Origin: a bacterium
GTDB taxonomy: Bacteria; Patescibacteriota; Saccharimonadia; Saccharimonadales; UBA4665
Reading direction: 5' to 3'
DNA length: 64,000 nt
Assembly: GCA_021799575.1 (NCBI GenBank)
Contig: JAJZAD010000002.1
Location: 46,662-110,661 of the forward strand
The notes below the pieces were generated by a model. The model was not told the origin of the DNA, did not search any database, and was given only the letters and a program-made list of their open reading frames with translations. Shown in pieces: positions 1 to 9,467 of this stretch (position 1 is its first letter; every line of letters begins with the position of its first letter). The translations under genes were made by a program, and so were the position numbers.

Positions 1-1
1 A

Positions 2-1276
2 GTTGGTGGGGCTGACAAACAGCGGCGAGAATCGTTAACAACACTGCGGGGATTCAGCCAGCAAACTGACGGTGGCGAACCAAAACTACATATGAGTCAA
101 GTTACACCTAATATACCGGTTTCACGTCCCGGCAGCTCAGACTACGAGTCGATACGGATAGAGATATTGGATCATGACGATATAGCAGAAGAGCTGGCGA
201 GCGTAAACTTAATCGATGACGTAGATGAATATATGAACGTGTTAGATATTGCGACTCCAGAACCGGTTGTTGTATATCCGTATAGGAAAGAATCATATGA
301 TCCAATGCAAACTCCTGACAACTCAGATAAGAACAACTTTGAGCTGACAGCGGACGAAGATGTTTTTGATAACTTTCAAGAAGATCCCGATATACCAGCA
401 GAAAAAACTAATCCACCCTTAGGAATGGATGTTGATCAACCCTTACCGGTTGGTGTAGACCAGTCCAACGAGCCGGCAATACTCAAAACTAAATTGCCAG
501 ATTTTACACCTCAACATGATCAGGTGATTTTGCAATCGGATGAGAACATAAGAATCCACTCCCGCCGAGCGGATGAACCTGACTATAATCAAACGGTGTT
601 GAAAACATACACCGCATTGACGGCTTTTAACCAAGCCATCAATAATGAAGAAGCTCAATTACCCGAGGATAAAATTGTAGATAGTGCGAAAAGAACAATT
701 GCTAAAAAAGAGATAAAGCCGACTATGGCTTCTTCGGAGTTCGAGCTATTTATGTCAAAGCAGACAGTTTCAATAGAACCAGTAACTTTAGAGGTAATTC
801 GTAACAACGTCAACCGTCAACCGCTTGAATATACCCTCGTCCAATTAACTGAATGTTTGAGTGAAACTAACGAATCAGTTGCTGAACCGGAACAAATTGA
901 GCTGAACCGGATCTTACAGGAATTGGCAACTGAGTTTAAAGACAGTTTTGTTACCGAGACGGCAAATGAGTCTAAACTGTCTATTACCCCTGGGTTAACC
1001 GAAAAACTATTATTACTCATGCAAACCCTGGGTTATGCCGACCCTGAAAGCGCTCTAATCGGTCTTGTAAAACGACATGGTATCGAGTTTCTAATGCAAG
1101 CGTTAAAATACCTGGGTCTTTTGGCTAACGAATTTAATCGAAAAGAGTTCTCAACCTCATTCCGTCCATCGCTTTCCGCCAATACGGATGACAAGAGTCT
1201 TTTCGCAAATATCGGCAGAGTTTTGTTGAGGTTTCTTATAAGCGTCGGCCTTAACCCCGTACTAAACGAAGGTTAA
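2..1276 (+). CDS. Acidic protein of unknown function, 5' end outside the window
   Basis: The reading frame is open from base 2, so the ATG at 92 (394 residues from there) need not be the real start. No Shine-Dalgarno sequence precedes that ATG and the codons before it look like coding sequence. The protein is strongly acidic in its first two thirds, with many Asp, Glu and Pro residues and no membrane segment. The last 130 residues look helical, with several leucine-rich stretches. I do not recognise a family. It is separated by 162 bp from the downstream glycosyltransferase, so a functional link is not shown. Confidence 0.6.
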   Translation, partial: VGGADKQRRESLTTLRGFSQQTDGGEPKLHMSQVTPNIPVSRPGSSDYESIRIEILDHDDIAEELASVNLIDDVDEYMNVLDIATPEPVVVYPYRKESYDPMQTPDNSDKNNFELTADEDVFDNFQEDPDIPAEKTNPPLGMDVDQPLPVGVDQSNEPAILKTKLPDFTPQHDQVILQSDENIRIHSRRADEPDYNQTVLKTYTALTAFNQAINNEEAQLPEDKIVDSAKRTIAKKEIKPTMASSEFELFMSKQTVSIEPVTLEVIRNNVNRQPLEYTLVQLTECLSETNESVAEPEQIELNRILQELATEFKDSFVTETANESKLSITPGLTEKLLLLMQTLGYADPESALIGLVKRHGIEFLMQALKYLGLLANEFNRKEFSTSFRPSLSANTDDKSLFANIGRVLLRFLISVGLNPVLNEG

Positions 1277-1438
1277 GCATAGTTTTGTTAACCGAACTGT
1301 CAGTTTTTTCTCAAGTTATGCGCTACTATAAGACTTGAAGCAAATGTTTAATGAAAGTCGCATTGTTCGCTCAGAAGGCGGATGCGTTACAGTGACCGAA
1401 TTCAATGTCGATAAGACAACCAAGGAATTACTATATTC

Positions 1439-3025
1439 ATGAATAAGCTGCAGCGCTTATTAGAAATTGCCTGGGGTATGCTTCCGTTTATTTTTCTCGG
1501 ATTGATTGTATTTTTGAGTTTTTATGATTTAACTGCTGCCGCCGTCATATTGTTAATTTTTACCGTCGCCTGGTTTATAAGACTTATCGGCTATGCATAC
1601 AGACTGGTGCTCAGTTTTATAAGATACAGATTCGCTTGTCGCATAGACTGGAAAGCAAAACTGGTAAGCCTGAATGCCGAACTGCAAGAACCGCCTAGTC
1701 AAAAGATCGGGTTTTGGCAACGCCAGAGCGAAAAATGGTACTTAAGATTGAAGTTGAAAACATCGACCGCCGCTAAACCGATCGATCCTTCCAGGATCTA
1801 CCAGGCGATAATTATCACACTCTATCTTGAACCGGCCGCTTTAATCGAGTCCTCGATTAAAGCCCTGTTAGCTAGCGACTATGAATTATCCAAACTTATA
1901 TTAATAATCGCTTTCGAAGAAAGAGGCGGAAGTGCAGCCCGGAAAACAGCCGAACAACTGGTAAAACGCTATGGTACAAAGCTAAAGCTTGCGGTTGCGG
2001 TTCAACACCCTAAGAACATTAACGGCGAAGTTAAGGCCAAGGCGGGCAATATAACTTACGCTGCCAAATGGCTGAGTGAGTACTGCCGAAAAGAGCATAT
2101 CAATCCGTCAGACGTGTTAGTCACTACGCTTGATGCGGATAATAAGCCGCATCCGCAATATCTCGCCGAATTGGCATGGACTTACAGTCTTACGGCTGAA
2201 CGCACAACACATTCGTACCAGCCTATTCCCCTATTCACTAACAATATTTGGGATGCCAGCGCGCCTATAAGAGTTATTGCAGCAGATATCAGTTTCTGGT
2301 TCATGATGGAACAATCTCGGCCACGCCGCTTGAGATTATTTTCGGCTTATGCCCAAAGCCTTAAAACCCTGGAAGATGTAAAATATTGGAACGTAAAATC
2401 CGTAGTTGAAGACGGGCATCAGTACTGGCGCAGTTACCTTGCCTTCGGCGGTAACCATAAAGTACTTCCGATTTGGTTACCGATTTATCAGGACGCGGTC
2501 ATAAGCAGCACGCTGTATAGTGCGATGAGAGAACAGTTGCGCCAGTTGCTCCGTTGGGCATGGGGTACTGCCGATACACCGTACTTGATGCTGCAAGCTT
2601 TAAGTCATAAAAATATCGGCTGGACGAATAAGCTGGTACACATTTATAGACAGGTTGACGATTATATATCTTGGGCAACTACCCCGCTAATACTAGCCAT
2701 AGGAGCATGGTTACCCTGGCTGTTAAGAAACGACGTTAGCGGATCTACCGATTTAGCCTTTAAATTATTCCATGTCATTGTAGGACTACAGCTATTAGCT
2801 TTCGGGGATTTATTGATAGGCATAAGCATATATAAGGCCTTGCTGCCCAAAAGACCAAACAAATATTCCTTTACCCGCTCTTTGGCTATGATTTTGCAAT
2901 GGATATTAGAACCGATTTTACTAGTAATTTTTATCAGCGGAACTTCTTTAAGCGCCCATTTTCGACTTATAATTGGTAAAAAGTTAGAGGTTTTTCATGC
3001 CACGTCCAAAACTTATTCCGGTTAA
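1439..3025 (+). CDS. Membrane glycosyltransferase, GT2 (cellulose synthase-like fold)
   Basis: A 528-residue processive-type GT2 enzyme. Two N-terminal membrane segments (about 13-55) precede the catalytic region. The metal-binding DAD motif is at residues 232-234, an ED pair (324-325) fits the catalytic base region, and QLLRW at 369-373 matches the Q-x-x-R-W acceptor motif of hyaluronan and cellulose synthase-like enzymes. Several C-terminal membrane helices follow from about 410. It should use a nucleotide sugar in the cytoplasm and make or export a polysaccharide or glycolipid; donor and product cannot be read from sequence. Its 3' end overlaps the GH1 gene by 29 bp, so the two are probably translationally coupled. 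An AGGA lies about 14 nt before the ATG. Confidence 0.85.
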   Translation: MNKLQRLLEIAWGMLPFIFLGLIVFLSFYDLTAAAVILLIFTVAWFIRLIGYAYRLVLSFIRYRFACRIDWKAKLVSLNAELQEPPSQKIGFWQRQSEKWYLRLKLKTSTAAKPIDPSRIYQAIIITLYLEPAALIESSIKALLASDYELSKLILIIAFEERGGSAARKTAEQLVKRYGTKLKLAVAVQHPKNINGEVKAKAGNITYAAKWLSEYCRKEHINPSDVLVTTLDADNKPHPQYLAELAWTYSLTAERTTHSYQPIPLFTNNIWDASAPIRVIAADISFWFMMEQSRPRRLRLFSAYAQSLKTLEDVKYWNVKSVVEDGHQYWRSYLAFGGNHKVLPIWLPIYQDAVISSTLYSAMREQLRQLLRWAWGTADTPYLMLQALSHKNIGWTNKLVHIYRQVDDYISWATTPLILAIGAWLPWLLRNDVSGSTDLAFKLFHVIVGLQLLAFGDLLIGISIYKALLPKRPNKYSFTRSLAMILQWILEPILLVIFISGTSLSAHFRLIIGKKLEVFHATSKTYSG

Positions 3026-4301
3026 GGAACCATTTGCGAAGGACTTTCTATGGGGAGCAGCCACATCCGCTCATCAAGTCGAAGGCCATCAGCATAATAA
3101 CTGGTCGGTGTGGGAAGCCAGCGTGGCAGACAAACTGGCTAAAAACGCAAGATCCCGCCTAATAAATACGGTCCCCGATTGGAAAGCCATTCAAGCGGAG
3201 GCCGAGGATCCGGTTAATTACATCTCCGGATCTGCAGCCGACCATTATAACCGCTATGAGGAAGATTTTGACCTGTTAAAAAGTCTAGGCTGCAATGCTT
3301 ACCGTTTTTCAATTGAATGGTCGCGAGTGGAAACAAAGCCCAATCAATATAACAAGGCAGCGTTAACCCATTACCGAAATATGGTACAAGCACTCAAAAA
3401 GCGTGGCATAACGCCAATGGTCACCCTGCACCACTTTGCGGATCCGATCTGGCTAGAAGATAAAGGCGGTTGGCACGGTCCGGCAGTAGTAGAAAGCTTC
3501 ACCGCATTCGCCCGAGCGATCAGTAAGCAAATTGGGCAGGACATCGATTACTGGTGTACTGTTAACGAGCCTGGTAGCTATCTATTGCAACGCTATCTAG
3601 GAGGCGGAGCTTGGCCGGCATGGCCGACAACGGTTATGAATCCCTCTTTGGGTTATAAGTACCTTAAAAACGTTATAAGTGCCCATAAGAGCGTAAGAAA
3701 AGTTATAAAAGAAGCAAATCCGAAGGCAATGGTGGGGATTGCGCACGGTCTGTTAGATTACCAGCTTGGCCGGCATGATCCTTTAAGCTGGATATTCAAA
3801 AAACAATTAGATTATATTCCCGATACCTATATTTTAAATCGAATTAGGAACGATACTGACTTTATAGGGGTAAATTACTATATGCGGTTGTTAATAAAGT
3901 CGAGATTATCATCGCCGCAATACTGGACTATAAAAAAAGCTCACGATGATCCTGCTAACGACATGGGATGGGGCATCTATCCGGCAGGTTTGTATAACAT
4001 CACCCAAAAACTAATTCGTTATAATTTACCGCTTATAGTGACGGAAAACGGTATACCCGACACCAAAGATAACCTTCGAGGAAAATATATAAATGACCAT
4101 TTAGCCGAACTGGCCCGTTCCATAAGTGACGGAGCCGACATCCGTGGTTACTTTTATTGGTCATTATTAGATAATTACGAATGGAGCGAGGGATTTTGGC
4201 CTAAGTTTGGCCTGGTTTCAATAGACAGAAAAACCAAGAACCGGACCTTACGTCAAAGCGCGCTAGAATATGCAAGCCTAATAAAGAAATATTCCGCTTA
4301 A
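2997..4301 (+). CDS. GH1 family beta-glycosidase (beta-glucosidase-like)
   Basis: A 434-residue glycoside hydrolase family 1 protein of typical length. The N-terminal FLWGAATSAHQVEG signature is at residues 17-30. The acid/base Glu191 lies in TVNEP, the nucleophile Glu350 in VTENG, and the C-terminal WSLLDNYEW substrate-binding motif is present. No signal peptide is seen, so it should act in the cytoplasm, hydrolysing beta-glucosides or beta-galactosides by the retaining mechanism. Its start lies inside the upstream GT2 gene. This pairing suggests turnover or editing of the glycan that the synthase handles, which is an inference; substrate specificity is open. Confidence 0.92.
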   Translation: MPRPKLIPVKEPFAKDFLWGAATSAHQVEGHQHNNWSVWEASVADKLAKNARSRLINTVPDWKAIQAEAEDPVNYISGSAADHYNRYEEDFDLLKSLGCNAYRFSIEWSRVETKPNQYNKAALTHYRNMVQALKKRGITPMVTLHHFADPIWLEDKGGWHGPAVVESFTAFARAISKQIGQDIDYWCTVNEPGSYLLQRYLGGGAWPAWPTTVMNPSLGYKYLKNVISAHKSVRKVIKEANPKAMVGIAHGLLDYQLGRHDPLSWIFKKQLDYIPDTYILNRIRNDTDFIGVNYYMRLLIKSRLSSPQYWTIKKAHDDPANDMGWGIYPAGLYNITQKLIRYNLPLIVTENGIPDTKDNLRGKYINDHLAELARSISDGADIRGYFYWSLLDNYEWSEGFWPKFGLVSIDRKTKNRTLRQSALEYASLIKKYSA

Positions 4302-4628
4302 GGTTTAGTATTTAAGCCAAACGAGAATAAAAAATTAGAAAAACAGTTAATCCTTATCAGGCAGCACAGAAGTCAACCGGCATTTCCTTATTCCCCAGTA
4401 ACAATTTAGAATCTTGCGCGTTGCATATCCGGCTGTATTTAATCCCGCAGCGTTAACACCTAATCTAGCGCGCTCATCGCAGATTATGCCCCCAACACCT
4501 GAGTAACAAAACCAACCACATTACCCGAGTCAAGAGGCCAGCACGCGACACCAGGCTTTTAGCAGCACGGTACTAGCTGGGCTTAAATGGCTATCGAAAA
4601 TTGTTTAGGCTAATAAACACAAAATAAC
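4302..4628. other. Intergenic stretch with no gene seen
   Basis: About 330 bp between the convergent ends of the GH1 gene and dedA. I see no ORF with coding character, no tRNA-like fold and no convincing terminator hairpin followed by a T-run on either strand. Confidence 0.5.
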
Positions 4629-5264
4629 TTACTGTTTGTGCCCCGCTGCGGTTTTAGTGGCTTTAAAATACCTCTTGTAAACAATACGGCCTGCAACCAA
4701 GAGTATGAAAGCGATAGTAATATAAAGCTCAACATGCAAAAAAGCGGATAAATGCGAACCGCCATAGTATCCGATTAAAGACCAAAAGACAACCCACAAG
4801 AACGCTCCGATGACATTAAACACCAGAAATTTGAGCCACCTCATATCACTGATTCCGGCAACCAGACCGTTTAACTGCCTCAAACCGTCAATGAATCTGG
4901 CAATTGCTACTATTTTTCCTCCGTGACGGTTAAAGTAATGTTCCGCCTTATCTAGATGCTCCTTCTTAAGACGTACATAACGCCCGAATTTTAGTATTAA
5001 CGGTCTTCCTCCAAAATCTCCGATAGCAAAACCGACATTGTCACCGAGTACGGCAGCGATAAAACCAACCAGGATAACAAATATAATGTTTAGCTGCCCT
5101 AAACCGGCATAAAAAGCCGCCGCTATAAGGACTGTCTCCCCGGGAACCAGCACCCCAAAATCTTCTAAGAACAACATTCCGGCTACAGCAAAATAACCGT
5201 AATGAATTATTAAGGGCGCCAGGGTTTTAATGTAGCTTGGAACGTTAGCCGCCAAATGAACCAT
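4629..5264 (-). CDS. DedA family membrane protein
   Basis: A 211-residue DedA/SNARE-associated family protein. The conserved acidic motif with LVPGETVL sits in the first third, followed by the GDxxGxxxGR-type element (GDNVGFAIGDFGGRPL). The central ARFIDGLRQLNGLVAG stretch is the family's R-x(3)-P-x(3)-G region, slightly altered. Four to five hydrophobic segments are visible. DedA proteins work in membrane phospholipid or undecaprenyl-phosphate translocation and in proton-motive-force homeostasis; which role applies here is unknown. It follows the phosphoesterase gene by 12 bp and is the last gene of this minus-strand run. Confidence 0.9.
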   Translation of the reverse strand: MVHLAANVPSYIKTLAPLIIHYGYFAVAGMLFLEDFGVLVPGETVLIAAAFYAGLGQLNIIFVILVGFIAAVLGDNVGFAIGDFGGRPLILKFGRYVRLKKEHLDKAEHYFNRHGGKIVAIARFIDGLRQLNGLVAGISDMRWLKFLVFNVIGAFLWVVFWSLIGYYGGSHLSAFLHVELYITIAFILLVAGRIVYKRYFKATKTAAGHKQ

Positions 5265-5276
5265 TGCTATTGCTTT

Positions 5277-6317
5277 CTAGGGATTAAGATTGATACCGGA
5301 TTTAATGAAATTAGTCATTAGTGGAGCGTTTTGGTCGTTCGCCGTAAGCGTCGGTAGTCCGAATAGATATTCAATAGTATGTAGCAAAGAGTAATGGTTA
5401 AAACTCAGATTCGATTGATAATGAGTCTTAGCCGCCGAACCGGCAATCACCGTAGCTATATGGTTGTCGGATAAATTACCTTCGTCCCAGGTAATTATTA
5501 ACAGTGAAGGAGTAGACGCAAAAGCCGGTGATTGAAGAATCGGCGGCACGTTTTGACTGAGCCAACTATCTCCGGTGGCGATGCTACAGTTATGCATGTC
5601 ATTACATAAGTTGGGCGTAATAAAAGCGTAATTCGGTGTGGTCGAGGCCGATTTAAGGTCTGAAGCAAGATTAGAATAAGGTACCACGTGTGCGTCACAA
5701 CGCGAACTGTTATTGACGATATCGCTGTAATAGAGGAAAGGAACGTGTTTTGTAGCGAAATCACTGCCGTAGTTCAGCTGATAGCACGGAGAAGGCATGC
5801 TCTCCGCATATTGCTTCCAGCTTAATCCTTTAGCTTGCAGCTCATCGGCAATATTGGCCACGTTAACTATGCAGCCTGCACCGGGAGGATTGCAGTCGGT
5901 AGTTATGCCGTCAGTCGAGCCGCTGGTCAGTGCCAGATAGTTGGGAAGACTCGGATGAGTAACCCCTGAGTAATCCGTCGCTAACGAATACTGATCTGCC
6001 AGACTGTTAATATACGGCGCCGCCGGGTTGCCAATGATACTACTTTCGGTTTGGTTTTCCATGACTATCAGAAAGATATGCTGGATTGTATTATTGGCGG
6101 ACGGTTTAGGCGAACTGTTGCTAGAGCCATTGGTTCCGGATATTTTTGGTTGTGAAATCGTTTGCTGATGCCGGCTTGTCTTGGTTGTAGACGTTGGAGA
6201 CGTATTGTGTACTTCCAGGTAACTAACAATAGCGCCGACCACAATCAATAAAATTAAAATCAGAGATGTGGCCTTCGAGTGATGAAATTGACGGTTGTTT
6301 GACTTGCTCGAAAACAT
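5277..6317 (-). CDS. Membrane-anchored extracytoplasmic phosphoesterase (acid phosphatase/phospholipase C family)
   Basis: A 346-residue protein with an N-terminal membrane anchor at about residues 16-35, a Ser/Thr/Asn-rich linker to about 75, and then a phosphoesterase-family (alkaline phosphatase-like fold) domain. Visible hallmarks are HIFLIVMENQT near the start of the domain, THPSLPNYLALTSG about 40 residues later, and IITWDEG near the end, which supply the expected metal ligands. It should cleave phosphate mono- or diesters outside the membrane. Family members range from acid phosphatases to phospholipase C, and the sequence does not decide which. It sits between a methyltransferase and dedA with 12-bp gaps on both sides. 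Confidence 0.82.
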   Translation of the reverse strand: MFSSKSNNRQFHHSKATSLILILLIVVGAIVSYLEVHNTSPTSTTKTSRHQQTISQPKISGTNGSSNSSPKPSANNTIQHIFLIVMENQTESSIIGNPAAPYINSLADQYSLATDYSGVTHPSLPNYLALTSGSTDGITTDCNPPGAGCIVNVANIADELQAKGLSWKQYAESMPSPCYQLNYGSDFATKHVPFLYYSDIVNNSSRCDAHVVPYSNLASDLKSASTTPNYAFITPNLCNDMHNCSIATGDSWLSQNVPPILQSPAFASTPSLLIITWDEGNLSDNHIATVIAGSAAKTHYQSNLSFNHYSLLHTIEYLFGLPTLTANDQNAPLMTNFIKSGINLNP

Positions 6318-6329
6318 ACAATTCTTAAT

Positions 6330-7097
6330 CTACTGACCTTTCCTGACTAATAAAAAAATGCTCGGTCCGAAATTAACTTTAGCTAGTGGGCGCTGCAATG
6401 AGTTCTCGATTGCGAGCATTGTTTTAGGCGATAAATGTCTTTTCAGTATCCCCCTGCGCAAGTTAGAGACCGAAAGCTTGGCTTCGAGTCTGAAGCCGAT
6501 TTGTTTTAGGGTTGACTCCACCGTTAAGGGATTATGGTTTACAAACGGCGTATCATCTCCGCGCCCATTAGCTCGTTCTCCAATCGGGACAGGAGTTTTT
6601 GGTACGCCCTTAAACCTCGTAAGATATCTCATTCGGTTAATAAAATGGGCCTCATTGGCAATTTCGATCAGAGCTATACCGTCAGGTTTAAGAGTACGGT
6701 AAATCTCGGAAAACACCTTGCCCGGTTCGGGTAGGTGATGCGTGACCCTGATCATTACCAATAAGTCTAACGAGTTATCCTTTGCCGGAACAGTATCTTT
6801 TGTAGCCTGCAACTCGTAATCGACCGGCAAGCCCTTAAGTTTAACCCTAGCGGCATTAAGCTGTTTAACCGATGGATCGACCAGGATAACTCGATCCGAG
6901 TACTCGAGCAACTTGGGGGTTACGCGTCCGTAACCGCCCCCGTAGTCCATAGCCAGTGAAAAATGACGGCCGTTTAGAAGTTTATCGATGGCGATCATCT
7001 CAGCATTATGTTCGTAATCGCGGCCTTGCCAAAAGTCTTCGTAGTTATGGTCTTTATCATCATAATAATTAATCTTATTATTTGCTTGGGTTGTCAT
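6330..7097 (-). CDS. Class I SAM-dependent methyltransferase
   Basis: A methyltransferase of about 255 residues. Motif I appears as ALDYGGGYGRV, followed by ILVDPS (the acidic end of strand beta2) and LLVMIRVTHHLPEPGKVF, typical of UbiE/Methyltransf_11-like enzymes. I prefer the ATG at 7097 over the TTG three codons upstream: a -10-like TAAATT preceded by TG ends 9 nt before that ATG. The methyl acceptor is unknown. It lies 12 bp upstream of the phosphoesterase gene, in the same direction, and may be co-transcribed with it. Confidence 0.82.
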   Translation of the reverse strand: MTTQANNKINYYDDKDHNYEDFWQGRDYEHNAEMIAIDKLLNGRHFSLAMDYGGGYGRVTPKLLEYSDRVILVDPSVKQLNAARVKLKGLPVDYELQATKDTVPAKDNSLDLLVMIRVTHHLPEPGKVFSEIYRTLKPDGIALIEIANEAHFINRMRYLTRFKGVPKTPVPIGERANGRGDDTPFVNHNPLTVESTLKQIGFRLEAKLSVSNLRRGILKRHLSPKTMLAIENSLQRPLAKVNFGPSIFLLVRKGQ

Positions 7098-7190
7098 AAC
7101 TTTCAAAATTTACAGCTTACGCCTCTCCTTTCTCAGGGGTAAGTAAAAATGTCGATTTTTAATTTTGGACTTAATTAGCGGTTTTGCTTT

Positions 7191-8726
7191 TTAGGCGTAG
7201 CCGGAAAAGAAGTCAACTTTTATGTTAGCACGAGTTATGCCTAGATCACTTAGATCCCTTTTAATATCCTCCGTCATGGCCAGCGGCCCAGAGATATAAA
7301 AAGTTCTCTCATTGAAATCTTCCACTAATTTTTTAATTAAAGCTCCGTTAATCCTGCCGTGAACGGCATAATCCAGTTGTTCGGACTTCCTATTACTGCC
7401 GCTTAATACATAATAAATCTGAACGCCGAGTCGGTCTCTGGCCAGTTCAAGCAGTTCTCTATAAGCCAGATGATCGACATCTTTATCGCCGTATATTAAT
7501 ATGATGTCCCGTTGCTCCCGTTTGTCGATTAAATATTTAATCATGCTTCTGAACGGAGTAATACCTATTCCTCCCGCAATAAACACCAGCTTGCGCTGCC
7601 GATCGCGCGGCATTATGAAGTCGCCGCTGAGACCCGAAGCGACTATCGACTCTCCGGGTTTACTATTAATTAGCGCATGCTTATAACTGCTACCGTCCTG
7701 GTAAAATCTCACACCAAGACGGATATCCGATTCCGTTGGTGAAGAGGCAAGTGTGAAAAAACGCCTGGACCCTCGACTATCCGTATTTTCGTGGGGTAAG
7801 GTAAACTCCATATATTGTCCCGGTTGGTAGCTAATTTTATATTCGGGGGCATATACGAATTCCCCACTGTCCGCAGCAATGGCATATTTTCTAACCAGTA
7901 CCGGAAACAATTTGATCTTGTTACTGAAGATAAAGGCAAACAGGTTGCCAATAACCAGTGCCGCTTCAGGAGTGGTATAGACGTGCCCGATATGAAACTG
8001 GGGTGCCATGACCGCTCCTACGATCGCTCCGTAAACTATACGTTTGAATTTAGTGTCCGGTTGGGTCAGAGGTTCGGTCAGCATAACGAAACCTAGGAAA
8101 AAGACTGCTGAATTGAGCACCATATTTTTGAGATTGGTTGCGGCTGACGCTCCAGAAGTTATGGCGTAGATCAATGTCACAACGGTAGTGGTAATCAAAA
8201 ATGAGAAAACCATGCTTTCCCGGCGGACTTTGCGCACCACTAAAATACCCCCCAGCACTACGAATGGCGTCATTGAAGAGGTTGCTACCCACCAACTGGC
8301 GGATTGATGCGGACCGATAGCGGTTAAGAACACCCCGATGGCAGCCGGATTAAAAATATGCTTTCCGCGGTAAGAAATAATATATTTTGATGCCATAGCC
8401 AATCCGGATACGGCCAATAAAAACAGTAGGCCGAAACCGGTCGGCTTGGATGGAACAATCAAAGCAAGAATCAGTCCGGTCAAAATTGAGGACTCCGGAT
8501 TTAGAGGGGCCCTGAATATTGAAGCCAGAACTTTATTTACGGCCCAGCAAGCAAAAACCAACACGCTTGAGGAAATAGCTATATCCAGTCCCGAGTAGTG
8601 CATAATGCCGGATGCGCTGAATAAAATCGCGATCAGCAATAAACCCACCAGGTAGTACAAGAGCAACCTATACATTGACACCTTATTAATCAGCTTATCG
8701 ATGGGTTTTAAGATTGAATCTAACAT
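7191..8726 (-). CDS. RnfD/NqrB-like membrane domain fused to a ferredoxin-NAD(P)+ reductase domain
   Basis: A 511-residue two-part protein. Residues 1-270 are a multi-helix membrane domain with the NQR2/RnfD/RnfE hallmarks HIFNPAA (123-129) and LTEPLTQP (216-223). SGASAAT near 191-197 lies where these proteins can carry covalent FMN, but a flavinylation site is not certain. Residues 280-511 form an FNR-type reductase: RFFTLAS (322-328) for FAD, GGIGITP (385-391) for the pyridine nucleotide, and a C-terminal YISGP motif. It is expected to take electrons from NAD(P)H in the cytoplasm and pass them through the membrane to the FMN-binding protein encoded two genes upstream. It overlaps apbE by 7 bp. 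Confidence 0.87.
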   Translation of the reverse strand: MLDSILKPIDKLINKVSMYRLLLYYLVGLLLIAILFSASGIMHYSGLDIAISSSVLVFACWAVNKVLASIFRAPLNPESSILTGLILALIVPSKPTGFGLLFLLAVSGLAMASKYIISYRGKHIFNPAAIGVFLTAIGPHQSASWWVATSSMTPFVVLGGILVVRKVRRESMVFSFLITTTVVTLIYAITSGASAATNLKNMVLNSAVFFLGFVMLTEPLTQPDTKFKRIVYGAIVGAVMAPQFHIGHVYTTPEAALVIGNLFAFIFSNKIKLFPVLVRKYAIAADSGEFVYAPEYKISYQPGQYMEFTLPHENTDSRGSRRFFTLASSPTESDIRLGVRFYQDGSSYKHALINSKPGESIVASGLSGDFIMPRDRQRKLVFIAGGIGITPFRSMIKYLIDKREQRDIILIYGDKDVDHLAYRELLELARDRLGVQIYYVLSGSNRKSEQLDYAVHGRINGALIKKLVEDFNERTFYISGPLAMTEDIKRDLSDLGITRANIKVDFFSGYA

Positions 8727-9457
8727 AAGGCCTCGATTCCGGGACTGAAAACCGCCTTCCCCCCGACTTCGATTTGGTAAACCTCAAATCCCGGCAGCGT
8801 GCTAATAAAGTTAACACCGCCTTTGCCCATGGCGAAAGCAGCCGTCGCAAAACGATCGGCCTCGAATATGTTCGGCCCGACAACCGTCAGACTGACAACT
8901 CCTCGTGGAGTCTCGTAATTATTAACCGGATTATAAATGTGATCGCCACGGATATATGGACCGCTAGTGGCTACGCCTAATCCTGAAACCTTAATCACTT
9001 TGACGATTTCATGAATATTGAAAGGGTTGCGGATACCGACCGCCCACGGCTCACGATTTTCGTTCAGCCCCTCGGCTTGTATATCCCCACCGGCTTCAAT
9101 GTAGAAGTCAGATAAACCTCTGGTCTTAAGCAGTTTAATCGCGTTATCGATAGCCCAACCTTTTACCAGCCCTGATGGATCGATGTAACCGTCCCGGTTA
9201 ATGTTAAAATATCCGCCGCTTACCTGTCTGGTCTCTTCGCACAGTTGCATGACCAATTTCATGTCTCCGGACCAGTCCTTAGGTTTTAGACCCTTATTAA
9301 CCAAACTCAACTCGCTGTCTTCCTTGTATGGACTAAACCGGAGGTCGACCTCACGAAAGTAGTTAAAAACGGCTTCTAACGGTTCGGGGTCGTTGGTCCC
9401 TACCGCCTCAATTGTAATCGGCATGCCCATAATGATGCGTGTCAGTTTTATAGTCAT
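8720..9457 (-). CDS. apbE: FAD:protein FMN transferase (ApbE family)
   Basis: A 245-residue ApbE protein, somewhat shorter than many family members. The motif DPSGLVKGWAID (family D-x-S-G-x-x-K-G) and the later IEAGGDIQAEG (family G-G-D-I) are both intact. The enzyme transfers FMN from FAD to a threonine of a target protein. Its obvious substrate is the SGAT-containing FMN-binding protein encoded 10 bp upstream. No clear signal peptide is visible, whereas ApbE usually acts outside the membrane, so its export needs checking. The gene overlaps the reductase gene by 7 bp. Confidence 0.92.
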   Translation of the reverse strand: MTIKLTRIIMGMPITIEAVGTNDPEPLEAVFNYFREVDLRFSPYKEDSELSLVNKGLKPKDWSGDMKLVMQLCEETRQVSGGYFNINRDGYIDPSGLVKGWAIDNAIKLLKTRGLSDFYIEAGGDIQAEGLNENREPWAVGIRNPFNIHEIVKVIKVSGLGVATSGPYIRGDHIYNPVNNYETPRGVVSLTVVGPNIFEADRFATAAFAMGKGGVNFISTLPGFEVYQIEVGGKAVFSPGIEALC

Positions 9458-9467
9458 TTTCTACAGC

